This document shows, piece by piece, positions 11,641-20,726 of a stretch of DNA of 40,883 nucleotides; the first letter of the stretch is position 1; each line of letters opens with the position of its first letter. The position numbers were made by a program, and so were the translations under genes. The notes under the pieces were generated by a model. It was not told the origin of the DNA, did no database searches, and worked only from the letters and a program-made list of their open reading frames with translations. This DNA is from Pseudomonadota bacterium (GTDB lineage: Bacteria; Pseudomonadota; Gammaproteobacteria; Burkholderiales; Ferrovaceae). Where the stretch lies: NCBI GenBank assembly GCA_028873535.1, contig JAGWIJ010000016.1, forward strand, positions 1 to 40,883, read 5' to 3'.

Positions 11641-11695
11641 CGGACTGTCTCCTTGGTGAGGGTATTCCATACCGAAAGGTAGAGAATAACAGTCC

Positions 11696-13804
11696 TCAGG
11701 CCTTGAGGTAATCCGCGCGTGCGCCCAGCCAGCGCTCCAGGTGCCCCGCAGCGGCGGCGGGATCCTCGGCCAGCAGGCGTCCGGCCCAGTCGCGCGCCGC
11801 TTCGAGCAGGGCGATGTCCTCGTCGAGGTCGGCAAAGCGCAGCATGGGCGCGCCGCTCTGGCGCGCCCCCAGGAACTCGCCGGGACCGCGCAGGCGCAGG
11901 TCTTCGCGTGCAATCGCGAAACCGTCGGTCAGCTCGTAGATCACCTTGAGCCGCTGGCGCGCGAGTTGCGACAGCGGGCGTTGGAACAGCAGGATGCACC
12001 AGCCCTGCAGACCGCCCCGCCCGACGCGGCCGCGCAGCTGGTGCAGCTGGGCCAGGCCCATGCGCTCGGCATGCTCGATCACCATCATGGTGGCGTTGGG
12101 CACGTCCACGCCGACTTCGATCACCGTCGTCGCCACCAGCAGCTGGATGCGTCCGGCAGCGAAGGCCTGCATCACGGCGGCCTTGTCGGCGGCTGGCAGA
12201 CGGCCATGCACCAGGCCGACCTCGAGTTCCGGCAGGGCCAGCTGCAGTTCGGCCTGGGCATCGATGGCGGTCTGCAGATCGAGCGCCTCGGACTCCTCGA
12301 CCAGCGGACACACCCAATATGCCTGTTCGCCAAGCGCGCACTGCGCGCGCACACGCTCGATGATCTCGTGGCGCCGGCTTTCATCGACCAGCTTGGTACG
12401 GATCGGGGTGCGGCCTGGCGGCAGCTCGTCGATCACCGAAACGTCGAGGTCGGCGAAGTAGCTCATGCTGAGCGTGCGCGGGATCGGCGTGGCGCTCATC
12501 ATCAGCTGGTGCGGCTGGCCGGTGCCCGCCTGTTCGGACTTGCGGCGCAGCGCGAGGCGCTGCTCGACACCGAAGCGGTGCTGTTCGTCGATCACCACCA
12601 GCCCCAGGCGCGCGAAGCGCACCGGGTCCTCGAGCAGGGCATGGGTGCCGATCGCAAGCTGCGCCTCGCCCGTGGCCAGGGCGTCCAGCGCGGCCTCGCG
12701 CTCGCGCTTCTTCTGGCTGCCGGTGACCCAGGCGCAGCGTACGCCCAGGGGCGCCAGCGCCGCTGCAATCTTCTGGAAATGCTGCTCGGCCAGGATCGCG
12801 GTCGGCGCCATCAGCACCGCCTGGCGCTCATGGTCGATGGCCTGCGCGCACGCCAGCGCCGCCACGATGGTCTTGCCGGACCCGACGTCGCCCTGCAGCA
12901 GGCGCTGCATCGGATGGGGCTGCGCCAGATCCTGTCCGATCTCGTGCAGCGCGCGATCCTGCGCTGCGGTGAGCGCGAACGGCAGCGCTGCACGCAGTTG
13001 CGCCACCAGCGCGCCGCTGCCGGCCAGCACCGGGGCCACCTGCTGACGGCGTTCGCTGCGGTGCTGGTGCATGGACAGCTGCTGCGCCAGCAGTTCGTCG
13101 AACTTGAGCCGCTGCCAGGCCGGATGGCTGCGATCTTCCAGACTGGCAACACTCGCGCCCGCTGGCGGTTCGTGCAGCGTATGCAGGGTGGCTGCCAGAT
13201 CGGCCAGGCCGAGCGCCTGGCGCAGACCTGCCGGCAGCGTGTCGCGGATGGCGCCAGCCTTGGCCAGCGCCTGCTGCGCGAGCTTGCGCAGCATGGGCTG
13301 GGCAAGGCCGGCCGTGGTCGGGTAGATCGGCGTCAGCGCGCCTGCCAGGGGATCGCCGGCCTGCGCCACGCGGTAGCGCGGATGCACGAGTTCCGGCCCA
13401 TTGAAGCCCAGTCGCAGTTCGCCGCTGACGCGCAGCAGCCGGCCCGGCTCGAACTGCGCCAGCTGGCTGGGGTAGAAGTTGAGAAAGCGCAGCGACAGCG
13501 GCTGCCCGTCGCAACTCGCCAGCACGCGCAGCATGCGCCGCGGCCGGTAGCCGATCTCGTGGCCCAGTACCTGCACTTCCAGGTGCACGCTGTCGCCGGG
13601 ATGCACCTGCGCGAAATCGCTCAGCCGGGTCTCGTCCTCGTAGCGCAGCGGCAGATGCAGCAGCAGGTCTTCCCAGCGACGGATGCCGAGCGCATGCAGG
13701 CGCTTGCGTGTTGCCGGCGCGATGCCACCCAGGCCCTGCTCATCCGCTTCCGCCGGCACAGCCGCGCGGCGCCTGCGTGCCGGGCGCTCAGCAGCAGCGG
13801 CCAT
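11696..13804 (-). CDS. recG: ATP-dependent DNA helicase RecG
   Basis: A 702-residue superfamily 2 helicase that remodels stalled forks and branched DNA. After an N-terminal wedge/OB domain (about residues 70-150), Walker A GDVGSGKT is at 305-312 and the DEQH box lies near residue 405 (VVIDEQHRFG). The C-terminal helicase domain has LLVATTVIEVGVDVPNA and HQLRGRVGRG. A basic stretch near the N-terminus (RPARRRRAAVPAE) is slightly extra to the usual 693-residue form, so the exact start is not certain. It follows ridA by 10 bp and closes the gmk-rpoZ-spoT-ridA-recG run. Confidence 0.97.
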   Translation of the reverse strand: MAAAAERPARRRRAAVPAEADEQGLGGIAPATRKRLHALGIRRWEDLLLHLPLRYEDETRLSDFAQVHPGDSVHLEVQVLGHEIGYRPRRMLRVLASCDGQPLSLRFLNFYPSQLAQFEPGRLLRVSGELRLGFNGPELVHPRYRVAQAGDPLAGALTPIYPTTAGLAQPMLRKLAQQALAKAGAIRDTLPAGLRQALGLADLAATLHTLHEPPAGASVASLEDRSHPAWQRLKFDELLAQQLSMHQHRSERRQQVAPVLAGSGALVAQLRAALPFALTAAQDRALHEIGQDLAQPHPMQRLLQGDVGSGKTIVAALACAQAIDHERQAVLMAPTAILAEQHFQKIAAALAPLGVRCAWVTGSQKKREREAALDALATGEAQLAIGTHALLEDPVRFARLGLVVIDEQHRFGVEQRLALRRKSEQAGTGQPHQLMMSATPIPRTLSMSYFADLDVSVIDELPPGRTPIRTKLVDESRRHEIIERVRAQCALGEQAYWVCPLVEESEALDLQTAIDAQAELQLALPELEVGLVHGRLPAADKAAVMQAFAAGRIQLLVATTVIEVGVDVPNATMMVIEHAERMGLAQLHQLRGRVGRGGLQGWCILLFQRPLSQLARQRLKVIYELTDGFAIAREDLRLRGPGEFLGARQSGAPMLRFADLDEDIALLEAARDWAGRLLAEDPAAAAGHLERWLGARADYLKA

Positions 13805-13814
13805 GTGCCGGCGG

Positions 13815-14198
13815 TCAGTCGCCGAGCACCAGCACCGCGTCGATCTCGACCAGTGCGCCGCGCGGCAGTGAGGACACGCCCACTGCGGCGCGTGCCGGAT
13901 AGGGTGCTTCGAAGTACTGTGCCATCGCCTCGTTGACCTTGGCGAAGTTGCCGAGATCGATCAGGTAGACCGTCACGCGCACGGCATCCGACAGGTCGCC
14001 GCCAGCGGCGCGCGCCACTGCGCGCAGATTGTCGAGCACGCGGCGGATCTGCGCGTCGATGCCTTCGACCAGGGTCATGGTGAGCGGATCCAGGCCGATC
14101 TGGCCCGACAGGTAGACGGTCTGGCCGGCGCGAACCGCCTGCGAATAGGTGCCGATGGCGCCCGGTGCATCGGGCGTCGAGATGATGGTCTTGCTCAT
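13815..14198 (-). CDS. ridA: RidA-family enamine/imine deaminase
   Basis: A 127-residue YjgF/YER057c/UK114 protein that hydrolyses reactive 2-aminoacrylate-type enamines released by PLP enzymes. Recognisable blocks are [40 protein letters not shown] and the C-terminal [16 protein letters not shown]. The start ATG at 14196-14198 gives the family length; the frame continues upstream to 14270 but that extension is not conserved. It sits between spoT and recG, 19 and 10 bp away, where enteric bacteria carry trmH instead. Confidence 0.95.
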   Translation of the reverse strand: MSKTIISTPDAPGAIGTYSQAVRAGQTVYLSGQIGLDPLTMTLVEGIDAQIRRVLDNLRAVARAAGGDLSDAVRVTVYLIDLGNFAKVNEAMAQYFEAPYPARAAVGVSSLPRGALVEIDAVLVLGD

Positions 14199-14217
14199 GC
14201 TGGCTGGAGGCTCCTGT

Positions 14218-16371
14218 TCAGCCCTCGACGCGCGCAATGCGGACCACTTCCGGCAGCGTGCGCAGCACACGCATCACTTCGGCCAGGTGGTTGCGGTCTC
14301 GGACCGAGATGGTGAAATTGATGGTGGCGTAGGCGCCCGTCTCGCGCGGATCCTGACGCACCGATTCGATGTTGGCGTTGGCTTCGGAAAAGGCGCCGGC
14401 CACGGTGGCCAGCACGCCGCGCTTGTGCACCGCCATCAGGCGCAGCGTCACCTCGAAGGTGCGTCCGGGCGTGCTTTCCCATTCGACGTCGATCCATTCA
14501 TCGGCGCCCGGATGGTTCTGGCGGATGTGCTTGCAGTCATGGGTATGCACCACCAGGCCCTGGCCCTTCTTGATCACGCCGATGATCGGATCGCCGGGAA
14601 TCGGCCGGCAGCAGGTCGCGAGCTGCACGGCCAGGCCTTCGGTGCCGCGGATCATCACCAGCGGACGCGTGCTGCGCGGCTCGGCCGGCGGCAGCTCGTG
14701 GCCCTGCAGCAGCCGGCGCGCCACCACCAGGTTGAGCCGCCGGCCCAGGCCGATCTCGGCCAGCACTTCCTCGCGCGTCTTGGCGCGGTCGCCCTTGAGC
14801 ATCTGGTCCCAGCGCTCGCGCGTGATGCTGGCCGGATCCACCTGCAGCGACCGCAAGGCGTGGTTGAGCAGCCGTTCGCCGAGCTCGGCGGATTCGCTGA
14901 ACTGGCGCGTCTTGAGGTAGTGGCGGATGTGGCTGCGCGCCTTGCCGCTGGCCACGAAGCTGAGCCAGGCCGGATGCGGCACGGCGTCCGGCGAGGTGAT
15001 GATCTCGACGCGGTCGCCGCTCTTCAGCACGGTGCGCAGCGGGGCGAGTTCATTGTTGACCTTGGCGGCCACGCAATGGTTGCCGACGCCGGTGTGCACG
15101 GCATAGGCGAAATCGACGCAGGTGGCGCCGCGCGGCAGCGACTTGATCTGGCCCTTGGGCGTGAATACGTAGACTTCGCCGGGGAACAGGTCGACCTTGA
15201 TGTGCTCCAGGAACTCCACCGGGTCGCGGTTCTCGGTCTGGATCTCGAGCAGCGACTGCAGCCACTGGTGCGTCTGCTGCTGGACCTCGTTGAGCGAGGC
15301 ATCGCTGGACTTGTACATCCAGTGCGAGGCGACGCCGGCCTCGGCCACGCGATGCATGTCGACGGTGCGGATCTGGATCTCGATCGGGTATTCGTAGGGC
15401 CCGAACAGCGTGCTGTGCAGCGAGCGGTAGCCGTTGGCCTTGGGGATGCCGATGTAGTCCTTGAACTTGCCCGGAATCGGCCGGTACAGCGTGTGCAGGG
15501 CGCCCAGCGCCAGATAGCAGGCCGGCACGTCCTTGACCAGGATGCGGAAGCCGTAGATGTCCAGCACCTTGGAGAAGGGCAGCTGCTTCTCCGCCATCTT
15601 GGTATAGATGCTGTAGAGGTTCTTCTCGCGCCCGCTGACGCTGGCCTCGATGCCTTGCGACTCGAGCCGGCTGCGGATCGCGTTGAGGATCTTGCCCACC
15701 AGTTCGCGCCGGTTGCCGCGTGCCGCCTTCACCGCCTTCGACAGCACCTGGTAGCGGTGGGGATGCAGGAAGCAGAAGCCCAGGTCCTGCAGTTCCTGGT
15801 ACAGCCGGTGCAGGCCCAGACGGTTGGCGATCGGCGCGTAGATCTCGAGGGTTTCGCGTGCGATGCGCTTCTGCTTGTCGAGCGCCATGGCGTCGAGCGT
15901 GCGCATGTTGTGCAGGCGGTCGGCCAGCTTGACCAGGATCACGCGCACGTCGCGCGCCATCGCCAGCAGCATCTTGCGGAAGTTCTCGGCCTGCGCCTGC
16001 TGCTCGGACTGGAACTCCATGCGCTCGAGCTTGCTCAGGCCCTCGACCAGTTCGCCCACCTGCCGCCCGAACTGCTGGGCGATCTCATGCTGGGTGATCT
16101 TGGTGTCTTCGACGGTATCGTGCAGCAGTGCCGCCGCCAGCGCCTGGGCGTCCAGGTGCCAGCCCGCACAGATGGTGGCCACCGCCAGCGGATGCGTGAT
16201 GTAGGGTTCGCCGCTGCGCCGCTTCTGGCCTTCGTGGGCGCGCGCCGCCAGTTCGAAGGCGTGCTCCACCATCGTGACCTCCTCCGGACGGAGGTATTCG
16301 GACACCATCTCCGCCAATCCGGTCACCACCGGGACCGGGGGCTCGGCGAACAACGGTGTCGGCTGGTTCAC
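14218..16371 (-). CDS. spoT: Bifunctional (p)ppGpp synthetase/hydrolase SpoT
   Basis: A 717-residue RelA/SpoT homologue controlling the stringent-response alarmone. The HD hydrolase domain is intact: His60, then HDTVED at 84-89. The synthetase domain (about 240-350) includes [13 protein letters not shown] and [13 protein letters not shown] domain follows (about 395-455, [14 protein letters not shown]) and a C-terminal ACT domain (about 640-717). An intact HD motif distinguishes it from a hydrolase-dead RelA. It is preceded by rpoZ, the standard order; 40 bp separate them. Confidence 0.97.
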   Translation of the reverse strand: MNQPTPLFAEPPVPVVTGLAEMVSEYLRPEEVTMVEHAFELAARAHEGQKRRSGEPYITHPLAVATICAGWHLDAQALAAALLHDTVEDTKITQHEIAQQFGRQVGELVEGLSKLERMEFQSEQQAQAENFRKMLLAMARDVRVILVKLADRLHNMRTLDAMALDKQKRIARETLEIYAPIANRLGLHRLYQELQDLGFCFLHPHRYQVLSKAVKAARGNRRELVGKILNAIRSRLESQGIEASVSGREKNLYSIYTKMAEKQLPFSKVLDIYGFRILVKDVPACYLALGALHTLYRPIPGKFKDYIGIPKANGYRSLHSTLFGPYEYPIEIQIRTVDMHRVAEAGVASHWMYKSSDASLNEVQQQTHQWLQSLLEIQTENRDPVEFLEHIKVDLFPGEVYVFTPKGQIKSLPRGATCVDFAYAVHTGVGNHCVAAKVNNELAPLRTVLKSGDRVEIITSPDAVPHPAWLSFVASGKARSHIRHYLKTRQFSESAELGERLLNHALRSLQVDPASITRERWDQMLKGDRAKTREEVLAEIGLGRRLNLVVARRLLQGHELPPAEPRSTRPLVMIRGTEGLAVQLATCCRPIPGDPIIGVIKKGQGLVVHTHDCKHIRQNHPGADEWIDVEWESTPGRTFEVTLRLMAVHKRGVLATVAGAFSEANANIESVRQDPRETGAYATINFTISVRDRNHLAEVMRVLRTLPEVVRIARVEG

Positions 16372-16412
16372 GATGCGGAGTTCCGGTGGCCCTTCAGGCC
16401 GTGTTCAATGCT

Positions 16413-16622
16413 TCAGGACGGGGCGCGCGTGCTGAGGATGTCGGCGCCGATGCGGCCGGCCGCGATCTCGCGCAGTGCGAGCACGGTCGGCTTGTCCTTG
16501 TTGGGCTCGAGCATGGGCGTGGCGCCATTGGCGATCTGGCGCGCGCGGTAGGTCGCGGCGAGGGTGAGCTCGAAGCGGTTGGGGATCAGTTTCAGGGCGT
16601 CGTCGACGGTGATGCGGGCCAT
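16413..16622 (-). CDS. rpoZ: RNA polymerase omega subunit
   Basis: A 69-residue omega subunit ([20 protein letters not shown], then RARQIANG and [13 protein letters not shown]), which assists assembly of the beta-prime subunit and links polymerase to ppGpp. It lies 10 bp downstream of gmk and upstream of spoT, as in most proteobacteria. The C-terminal tail is short compared with the 91-residue E. coli protein, as is common in betaproteobacteria. Confidence 0.97.
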   Translation of the reverse strand: MARITVDDALKLIPNRFELTLAATYRARQIANGATPMLEPNKDKPTVLALREIAAGRIGADILSTRAPS

Positions 16623-16632
16623 GGTGATTTCC

Positions 16633-17262
16633 TCAAAGGTCCAGGATGGGCAGGATTTCCGGGTGGCGCAGGAACTGGCGCGAACGCCGGCAGCGCTGCG
16701 CCCTCACGATTGCCGAAAGATCTTCGAGTGCGACAAAAAACTCAGCGTTGATAATAACATACTCGAACTCGTCGACGTGGCTGAGATCCTCGCGCGCCGC
16801 TTCCAGGCGGTGTTCGATCACGGCCTGGCTGTCGGTGCCGCGCCCTTCCAGGCGCTCGCGCAGCGCAGCCAGGCTGGGCGGCAGGATGAACACGCTGGCG
16901 CAACCGGGGAACAGCGCGCGCACCTGACGCGCGCCCTGCCAGTCGATCTCCAGGATCACGTCCTCGCCCGCCGCAAGCTGGCCACGGATCCAGGCTGCCG
17001 ACGTGGCATAGCCATTGCCGTAGACCTCGGCGCATTCGAGGAACTCGCCGGCCGCGCGCATGGCGTCGAAATCGGCGCGGCTGACGAAATGGTATTCGCG
17101 CCCGTCCTGCTCCCCGGGGCGCGGCGCGCGCGTGGTGTGCGAGACCGACAGGCGCAGGCCGGGGTCGCGCACCAGCAGTTCGCGCACCAGGCTGGACTTG
17201 CCGGCGCCGGACGGCGCGGCAACCACGAACACGCTGCCGGCGGTGGTGATCGCCGCGCTCAT
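16633..17262 (-). CDS. gmk: Guanylate kinase
   Basis: A 209-residue cytoplasmic kinase converting GMP to GDP with ATP. The P-loop APSGAGKSS is at residues 16-24. GMP-site blocks [11 protein letters not shown] and [10 protein letters not shown] are present. Where the family normally reads NYYGT this protein has NGYAT (83-87): the second Tyr and the Thr are kept, the first Tyr and the Gly are changed. The frame is open upstream to 17451, but ATG at 17260-17262 gives the family N-terminus. A weak promoter candidate (TGGCAA, 17 nt, TACATT; plus-strand 17340-17345 and 17317-17322) lies upstream. First gene of the gmk-rpoZ-spoT-ridA-recG run. Confidence 0.96.
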   Translation of the reverse strand: MSAAITTAGSVFVVAAPSGAGKSSLVRELLVRDPGLRLSVSHTTRAPRPGEQDGREYHFVSRADFDAMRAAGEFLECAEVYGNGYATSAAWIRGQLAAGEDVILEIDWQGARQVRALFPGCASVFILPPSLAALRERLEGRGTDSQAVIEHRLEAAREDLSHVDEFEYVIINAEFFVALEDLSAIVRAQRCRRSRQFLRHPEILPILDL

Positions 17263-17372
17263 TCGAGGTCCCGCAACCGCTGCCTCGCAGGGGTGTCGAT
17301 CTGTGGATGTTTGTGGAATGTAGGGTTCATCAGCTTCGCTTGCCACACGATTTGTCCCAAAGGAACCGGGAT

Positions 17373-17395
17373 GTCCCGGGACGTCGCGCGACGTC
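17373..17395. promoter_or_regulatory. Overlapping perfect palindromes upstream of gmk
   Basis: GTCCCGGGAC (17373-17382) and the 16-bp GACGTCGCGCGACGTC (17380-17395) are both exact palindromes sharing three bases. They sit in the 292-nt gap between the amidotransferase stop (17555) and the gmk start, just upstream of the possible gmk promoter. A separate small hairpin, GGGGCA/TGCCCC with a 6-nt loop, is at 17445-17462 and could end the amidotransferase transcript. The remainder of the gap shows no gene. Function as operator or terminator is inference. Confidence 0.4.
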
Positions 17396-17554
17396 AGGCA
17401 AGCAGCCTCGCCTGCGCACGCGACCCGTCGAAGTCTAACATTCGGGGGCACTGTGCTGCCCCTTCCAGGTCTGCCAAAGCGCTTTCAAGCGCCAGTGCGA
17501 GGCCTTGGCTGCCACCGCAGGCAGCCGTCAGCCGGCCTTGGGCCAGGGGAGGCG

Positions 17555-18406
17555 TCACCTGCAGGAGCGCTCCCGCTGGCGGTCGATGTCCGCTGGCCCT
17601 GACGGCGGCATGACGGATCGGAGCACCGTGCCCATCGAGACCGCCACCAGTTCGCCTTCCGCAAAGGCCCTCCAGGCCCCATCGCTCAGGGGGACGCTCG
17701 CGATCAGCACCAGATCCTGAAATCCTGGCGTCACGGATACGCCTTCGCCATGCAGGGCTTCGTTGCGATCCTCGCACCGGCGTTCCAGCATCTGCAGTCC
17801 TGGCGATCGGATGCGTCCATCCGCTGCCTGCAGCCTGCGGTCACCATGGGCGAACAGCACCTCGCAGTCAGCGTAGAGGAAATTGGCCGGCCCCAGTTCA
17901 CGCAGTTCGCTCGCAAACGCCGCGATCACGCTCAGGCGCACATCGAGCATCGGCGCTTCGGCGGCGCCCCACGATGCGTGCAGGCGGTCCAGCAACACGC
18001 AAAACGCATGTTCAGAATCGGTGTCGCCGACAGGGCGGTAACGCCCCAATCCAAAGCCTGGGTGATGCAGGATGCCGGGCAGGTTGCCATTGTGCGCAAA
18101 TGCGTGCATCCGCCCCGCCATCTCGCGCACAAATGGCTGGGTATTGGCCAGTGCCACGTCACCCATCGTCGCGTGGCGGATGTGCGAGATGGCGAGCGTC
18201 GTGCCGGGTCCCCGGGTTTGCAGAAAATCCACCAAGGCGCTGCCGCTGGCGGCCCCGGGTTCCCGGAACAGCGCCACATCGCGCCCTGCGTAGAATGCCG
18301 CGCCCCACCCGTCCCGGCTGCCATGCCGCGAGTGCTCGGTCAGGGCCTGAAGAGAGAACCTCAGGTGGCTTGGACGCGAACTTGACATGGCCAGCAGTTC
18401 ACACAT
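17555..18406 (-). CDS. Class II glutamine amidotransferase, YafJ/EgtC-like
   Basis: A 283-residue N-terminal-nucleophile amidotransferase. Cys2 directly follows the initiator Met (MCELLAMS) and would be exposed on Met removal. Other glutaminase-site elements are HIRHATMG (Arg78), AHNGNL (Asn106-Gly107) and GDTDSE (127-132). E. coli YafJ and the ergothioneine enzyme EgtC share this plan. No synthase or ligase domain is attached, so released ammonia, or a hydrolysed gamma-glutamyl group, must serve a partner. ATG at 18404-18406 is preceded by AGGAG overlapping the stop (TAGGAG) of the ATP-grasp-like gene 8 bp upstream, so the two are translationally coupled. No ergothioneine genes are in the window. 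The true substrate is unknown. Confidence 0.88.
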   Translation of the reverse strand: MCELLAMSSSRPSHLRFSLQALTEHSRHGSRDGWGAAFYAGRDVALFREPGAASGSALVDFLQTRGPGTTLAISHIRHATMGDVALANTQPFVREMAGRMHAFAHNGNLPGILHHPGFGLGRYRPVGDTDSEHAFCVLLDRLHASWGAAEAPMLDVRLSVIAAFASELRELGPANFLYADCEVLFAHGDRRLQAADGRIRSPGLQMLERRCEDRNEALHGEGVSVTPGFQDLVLIASVPLSDGAWRAFAEGELVAVSMGTVLRSVMPPSGPADIDRQRERSCR

Positions 18407-18414
18407 GCCTGCTC

Positions 18415-19695
18415 CTAGGGCACCACCACGACGGGCGCAAATCCGCCACCGGGCGTGCGGAAGTTCGTGGTCTGACCGGTGTACATGCGCGCAGCCAGGA
18501 GTTGCACCTGCCCGGCATAGGCATAGGCCCGGACATCGAACTTGAGATCCGTCTGCACGCCGTCCACCTCGATCAGGCGCTCGCCTGGCGGCACCATCGC
18601 CTGCGCCACGAAACCGCCTGCGGTGATGTCCTGCCAGACGCGGCGCGTGAGCTTGTCGCCGCGGTAGACGGCCTTGCCGCCATAGCCCGATTCGGGCTTG
18701 AAGAACCACTGGCGGCGTTGCGCCCAGAGTTCGTCAGACCGCTCAGGCGTGACTTGCACGGTCGGCGGCACCACCGCTGCCAGCAGTGCGCGATCGGGCT
18801 CGCTGACGCCCCAGGAGGCCAGCAGCACCGGGTCGCTGAGGACGACCAGGTTGCGCTTTTCGGCGTGCAATGCGTGCGCACGCGGATGCGGACTCAGCAC
18901 CACGGCCCCGCTTTCATAGGCGCTTTTCAAGGCGCCGAGCTTCGGATCGGCCAGGTAGAAATCGGTGAGCCGGTTGTAGACCATGGCGATCACACTGCCA
19001 TCATGCAGCAACTGCCCGCCGCGCCATTCGAGGACGCCGGGATCCAGGATACGGGCATCCAGGCCGCGTTGTTTCAGCATCTGGCGGCACAGCTCGAACT
19101 CGGGCGCCAGGTACTGCGCGGCGGGATCGTCGTCCACGATGGCCACCAGGCCCATGGGCGCATCGCCACGCTGGCGGCGCCATTCGCTGGCGAACATCTC
19201 GAAGAACGCGTCCTCCAGTCTGGCCAGCGTCGGATCGGGCTGGAATGCCCAGTCCATGGCGTCGCAGCACGATTGCTGGGCCCGGGCCAATGCCGCATTG
19301 AGCATGGCGCCACCGGCGTTGGTGTTGACCTCGATGAGCCGTGGCCCTTGCGCACCCAGGTGGAAGTCATAGCCCATGAACATCCCCAGCGGGCCGAAGT
19401 CGTGCCGTGCGATGGCCGGTGCACGCGCCAGCGCCTGGGCCTGGTAGGAGGGATGCGCCATGACGCGCTCCAGCGCCTGCACCGCCGATCGCATCTGCCC
19501 GGCGACAGGCTGGGCCAGAAAGACCGCCGTGGCCGAGAACAGGTGCGGCCGTGTGCGCGCGATGTCCTGCGTCAGGCCCGCCAGGCTGGCGTCCTTCTCC
19601 AGCTGGCGCTGCAACTTGTCGGTGCTGAGCGTGCGGCAGAAGCATCCCAGGTTGAGTGCTTCGGCGGTGTTCATGGGCAGCTCAGCGGATTTCAT
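18415..19695 (-). CDS. ATP-grasp-like ligase of unknown substrate
   Basis: A 426-residue cytoplasmic protein with no signal peptide or membrane segment. Motifs suggest an ATP-grasp fold: WFFKPESGYGGKAVYRG (330-346, candidate ATP-binding Lys and glycine loop), DLKFDVRAYAY (383-393), and TNFRTPGGGFAPV (410-422), where ATP-grasp enzymes place metal-binding Asn and a GG element. A second block, LIEVNTNAGGAMLN (120-133), also looks like a metal site but precedes the Lys block, hinting at a permuted or doubled arrangement. The N-terminal GCFCRTL (17-23) is distinctive. Start chosen at 19695; ATG at 19674 is possible and neither has a strong ribosome site. Coupled to the amidotransferase, suggesting a glutamine-dependent or glutamyl-transfer ligase. 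The fold is moderately sure, the function is not known. Confidence 0.7.
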   Translation of the reverse strand: MKSAELPMNTAEALNLGCFCRTLSTDKLQRQLEKDASLAGLTQDIARTRPHLFSATAVFLAQPVAGQMRSAVQALERVMAHPSYQAQALARAPAIARHDFGPLGMFMGYDFHLGAQGPRLIEVNTNAGGAMLNAALARAQQSCCDAMDWAFQPDPTLARLEDAFFEMFASEWRRQRGDAPMGLVAIVDDDPAAQYLAPEFELCRQMLKQRGLDARILDPGVLEWRGGQLLHDGSVIAMVYNRLTDFYLADPKLGALKSAYESGAVVLSPHPRAHALHAEKRNLVVLSDPVLLASWGVSEPDRALLAAVVPPTVQVTPERSDELWAQRRQWFFKPESGYGGKAVYRGDKLTRRVWQDITAGGFVAQAMVPPGERLIEVDGVQTDLKFDVRAYAYAGQVQLLAARMYTGQTTNFRTPGGGFAPVVVVP

Positions 19696-19745
19696 GCATC
19701 AATGCTCACGTCGCGGCTGGGCATGGCCAGCGGGCCTGCGCAAGC

Positions 19746-20615
19746 TTACTCCAGGTTCTGCACCTGCTCGCGCATCTGTTCGATCAGCACCTTGAGTTCC
19801 AGCGCCACCGCCGAGGTCTGGCTGGCCACCGATTTGGAGCCCAGGGTGTTGGCCTCGCGATGCAGCTCCTGCATCAGGAAGTCCAGCCGCTTGCCGACCG
19901 CGCCGCCGCGTTCCAGCACGCGCAGCAGTTCGGTGACGTGAGCGCCGAGCCGGTCGAGCTCCTCGTCGACGTCGATGCGCGAGGCATACAGCACCACCTC
20001 GGTGCGTACGCGCTCCTCGTCATCCTTGCCCAGGGCGTCGCGCAGGCGCTGGCCCAGCCGTTCCTGGTAATGGCGCACCAGTTCCGGAATGCGCGGCGCC
20101 ACCTCGGCGCGCAGGCCGTCGATCTGCCGCGCACGCTCCTGCAGGAAGCCGCGCAGCTTGTCGCCCTCGCGCGCGCGGCTGGCGGCGAGTTCCTCGAGCG
20201 CGCTGCCCAGCAGTTGCATGGCCAGCGCCGCCAGTTCCTCGCCGGCCACGCTTTCGCGCCGGAACATGCCCGGCCACGCCAGCAGTTCGGCCACGCTCGG
20301 TGCGCGCGCCTCGGGATGGACCCGGCGTACGGCCGCGGTCCAGTCGGCCAGCCTGGACAGCAGATCGGCGTTCGGCTCGCCGATCGGCGCCGCCTCGCGC
20401 GTGTTCAGGCTGACGCGGCAATCGACCTTGCCGCGGCTGATGCGCGCGGCAATGGCCTCGCGCATGGCTGCCTCGAGCTGGCGCAGTTCTTCCGGACCGC
20501 GCCAGCTGACTTCGAGATAACGGTGATTGACGGTGCGCAGCTCAACCCCCATGCTGCCCCAGGATTGTTCGCTGCTGGTCCCGGCATAGCCGGTCATGCT
20601 GAAGAGGCGTGTCAT
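19746..20615 (-). CDS. yicC: YicC-family endoribonuclease
   Basis: A 289-residue YicC/YloC protein (E. coli 287), a family reported to have endoribonuclease activity on RNA. It has the conserved N-terminus SMTGYAG and VNHRYLEVSWR, and the C-terminal DUF1732 region KRLDFLMQELHREANTLGSKS followed by ELKVLIEQMREQVQNLE. The frame is open upstream to 21695 as an antisense shadow of the kinase gene; ATG at 20613-20615 is the family start. It diverges from the kinase gene across 111 bp. In many betaproteobacteria gmk comes next, but here two other genes intervene. Confidence 0.95.
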   Translation of the reverse strand: MTRLFSMTGYAGTSSEQSWGSMGVELRTVNHRYLEVSWRGPEELRQLEAAMREAIAARISRGKVDCRVSLNTREAAPIGEPNADLLSRLADWTAAVRRVHPEARAPSVAELLAWPGMFRRESVAGEELAALAMQLLGSALEELAASRAREGDKLRGFLQERARQIDGLRAEVAPRIPELVRHYQERLGQRLRDALGKDDEERVRTEVVLYASRIDVDEELDRLGAHVTELLRVLERGGAVGKRLDFLMQELHREANTLGSKSVASQTSAVALELKVLIEQMREQVQNLE

Positions 20616-20726
20616 CGTTGTCAGGTGCCGCGTCGCCTCCGTCCCCAAAACAGGGCCGGTAATGCTTTGACTTGCGACTGGGCTACCAGGAAAATTCATC
20701 AACTGGAATGTTACCGCGGAACGCCC

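Noticed and set aside
11741..13936. 731-codon plus-strand open frame opposite recG
   Set aside because: It has biased composition and no recognisable domain, and recG on the other strand is unambiguous. Similar long shadows over spoT, groEL, ubiD and metE were dismissed for the same reason.
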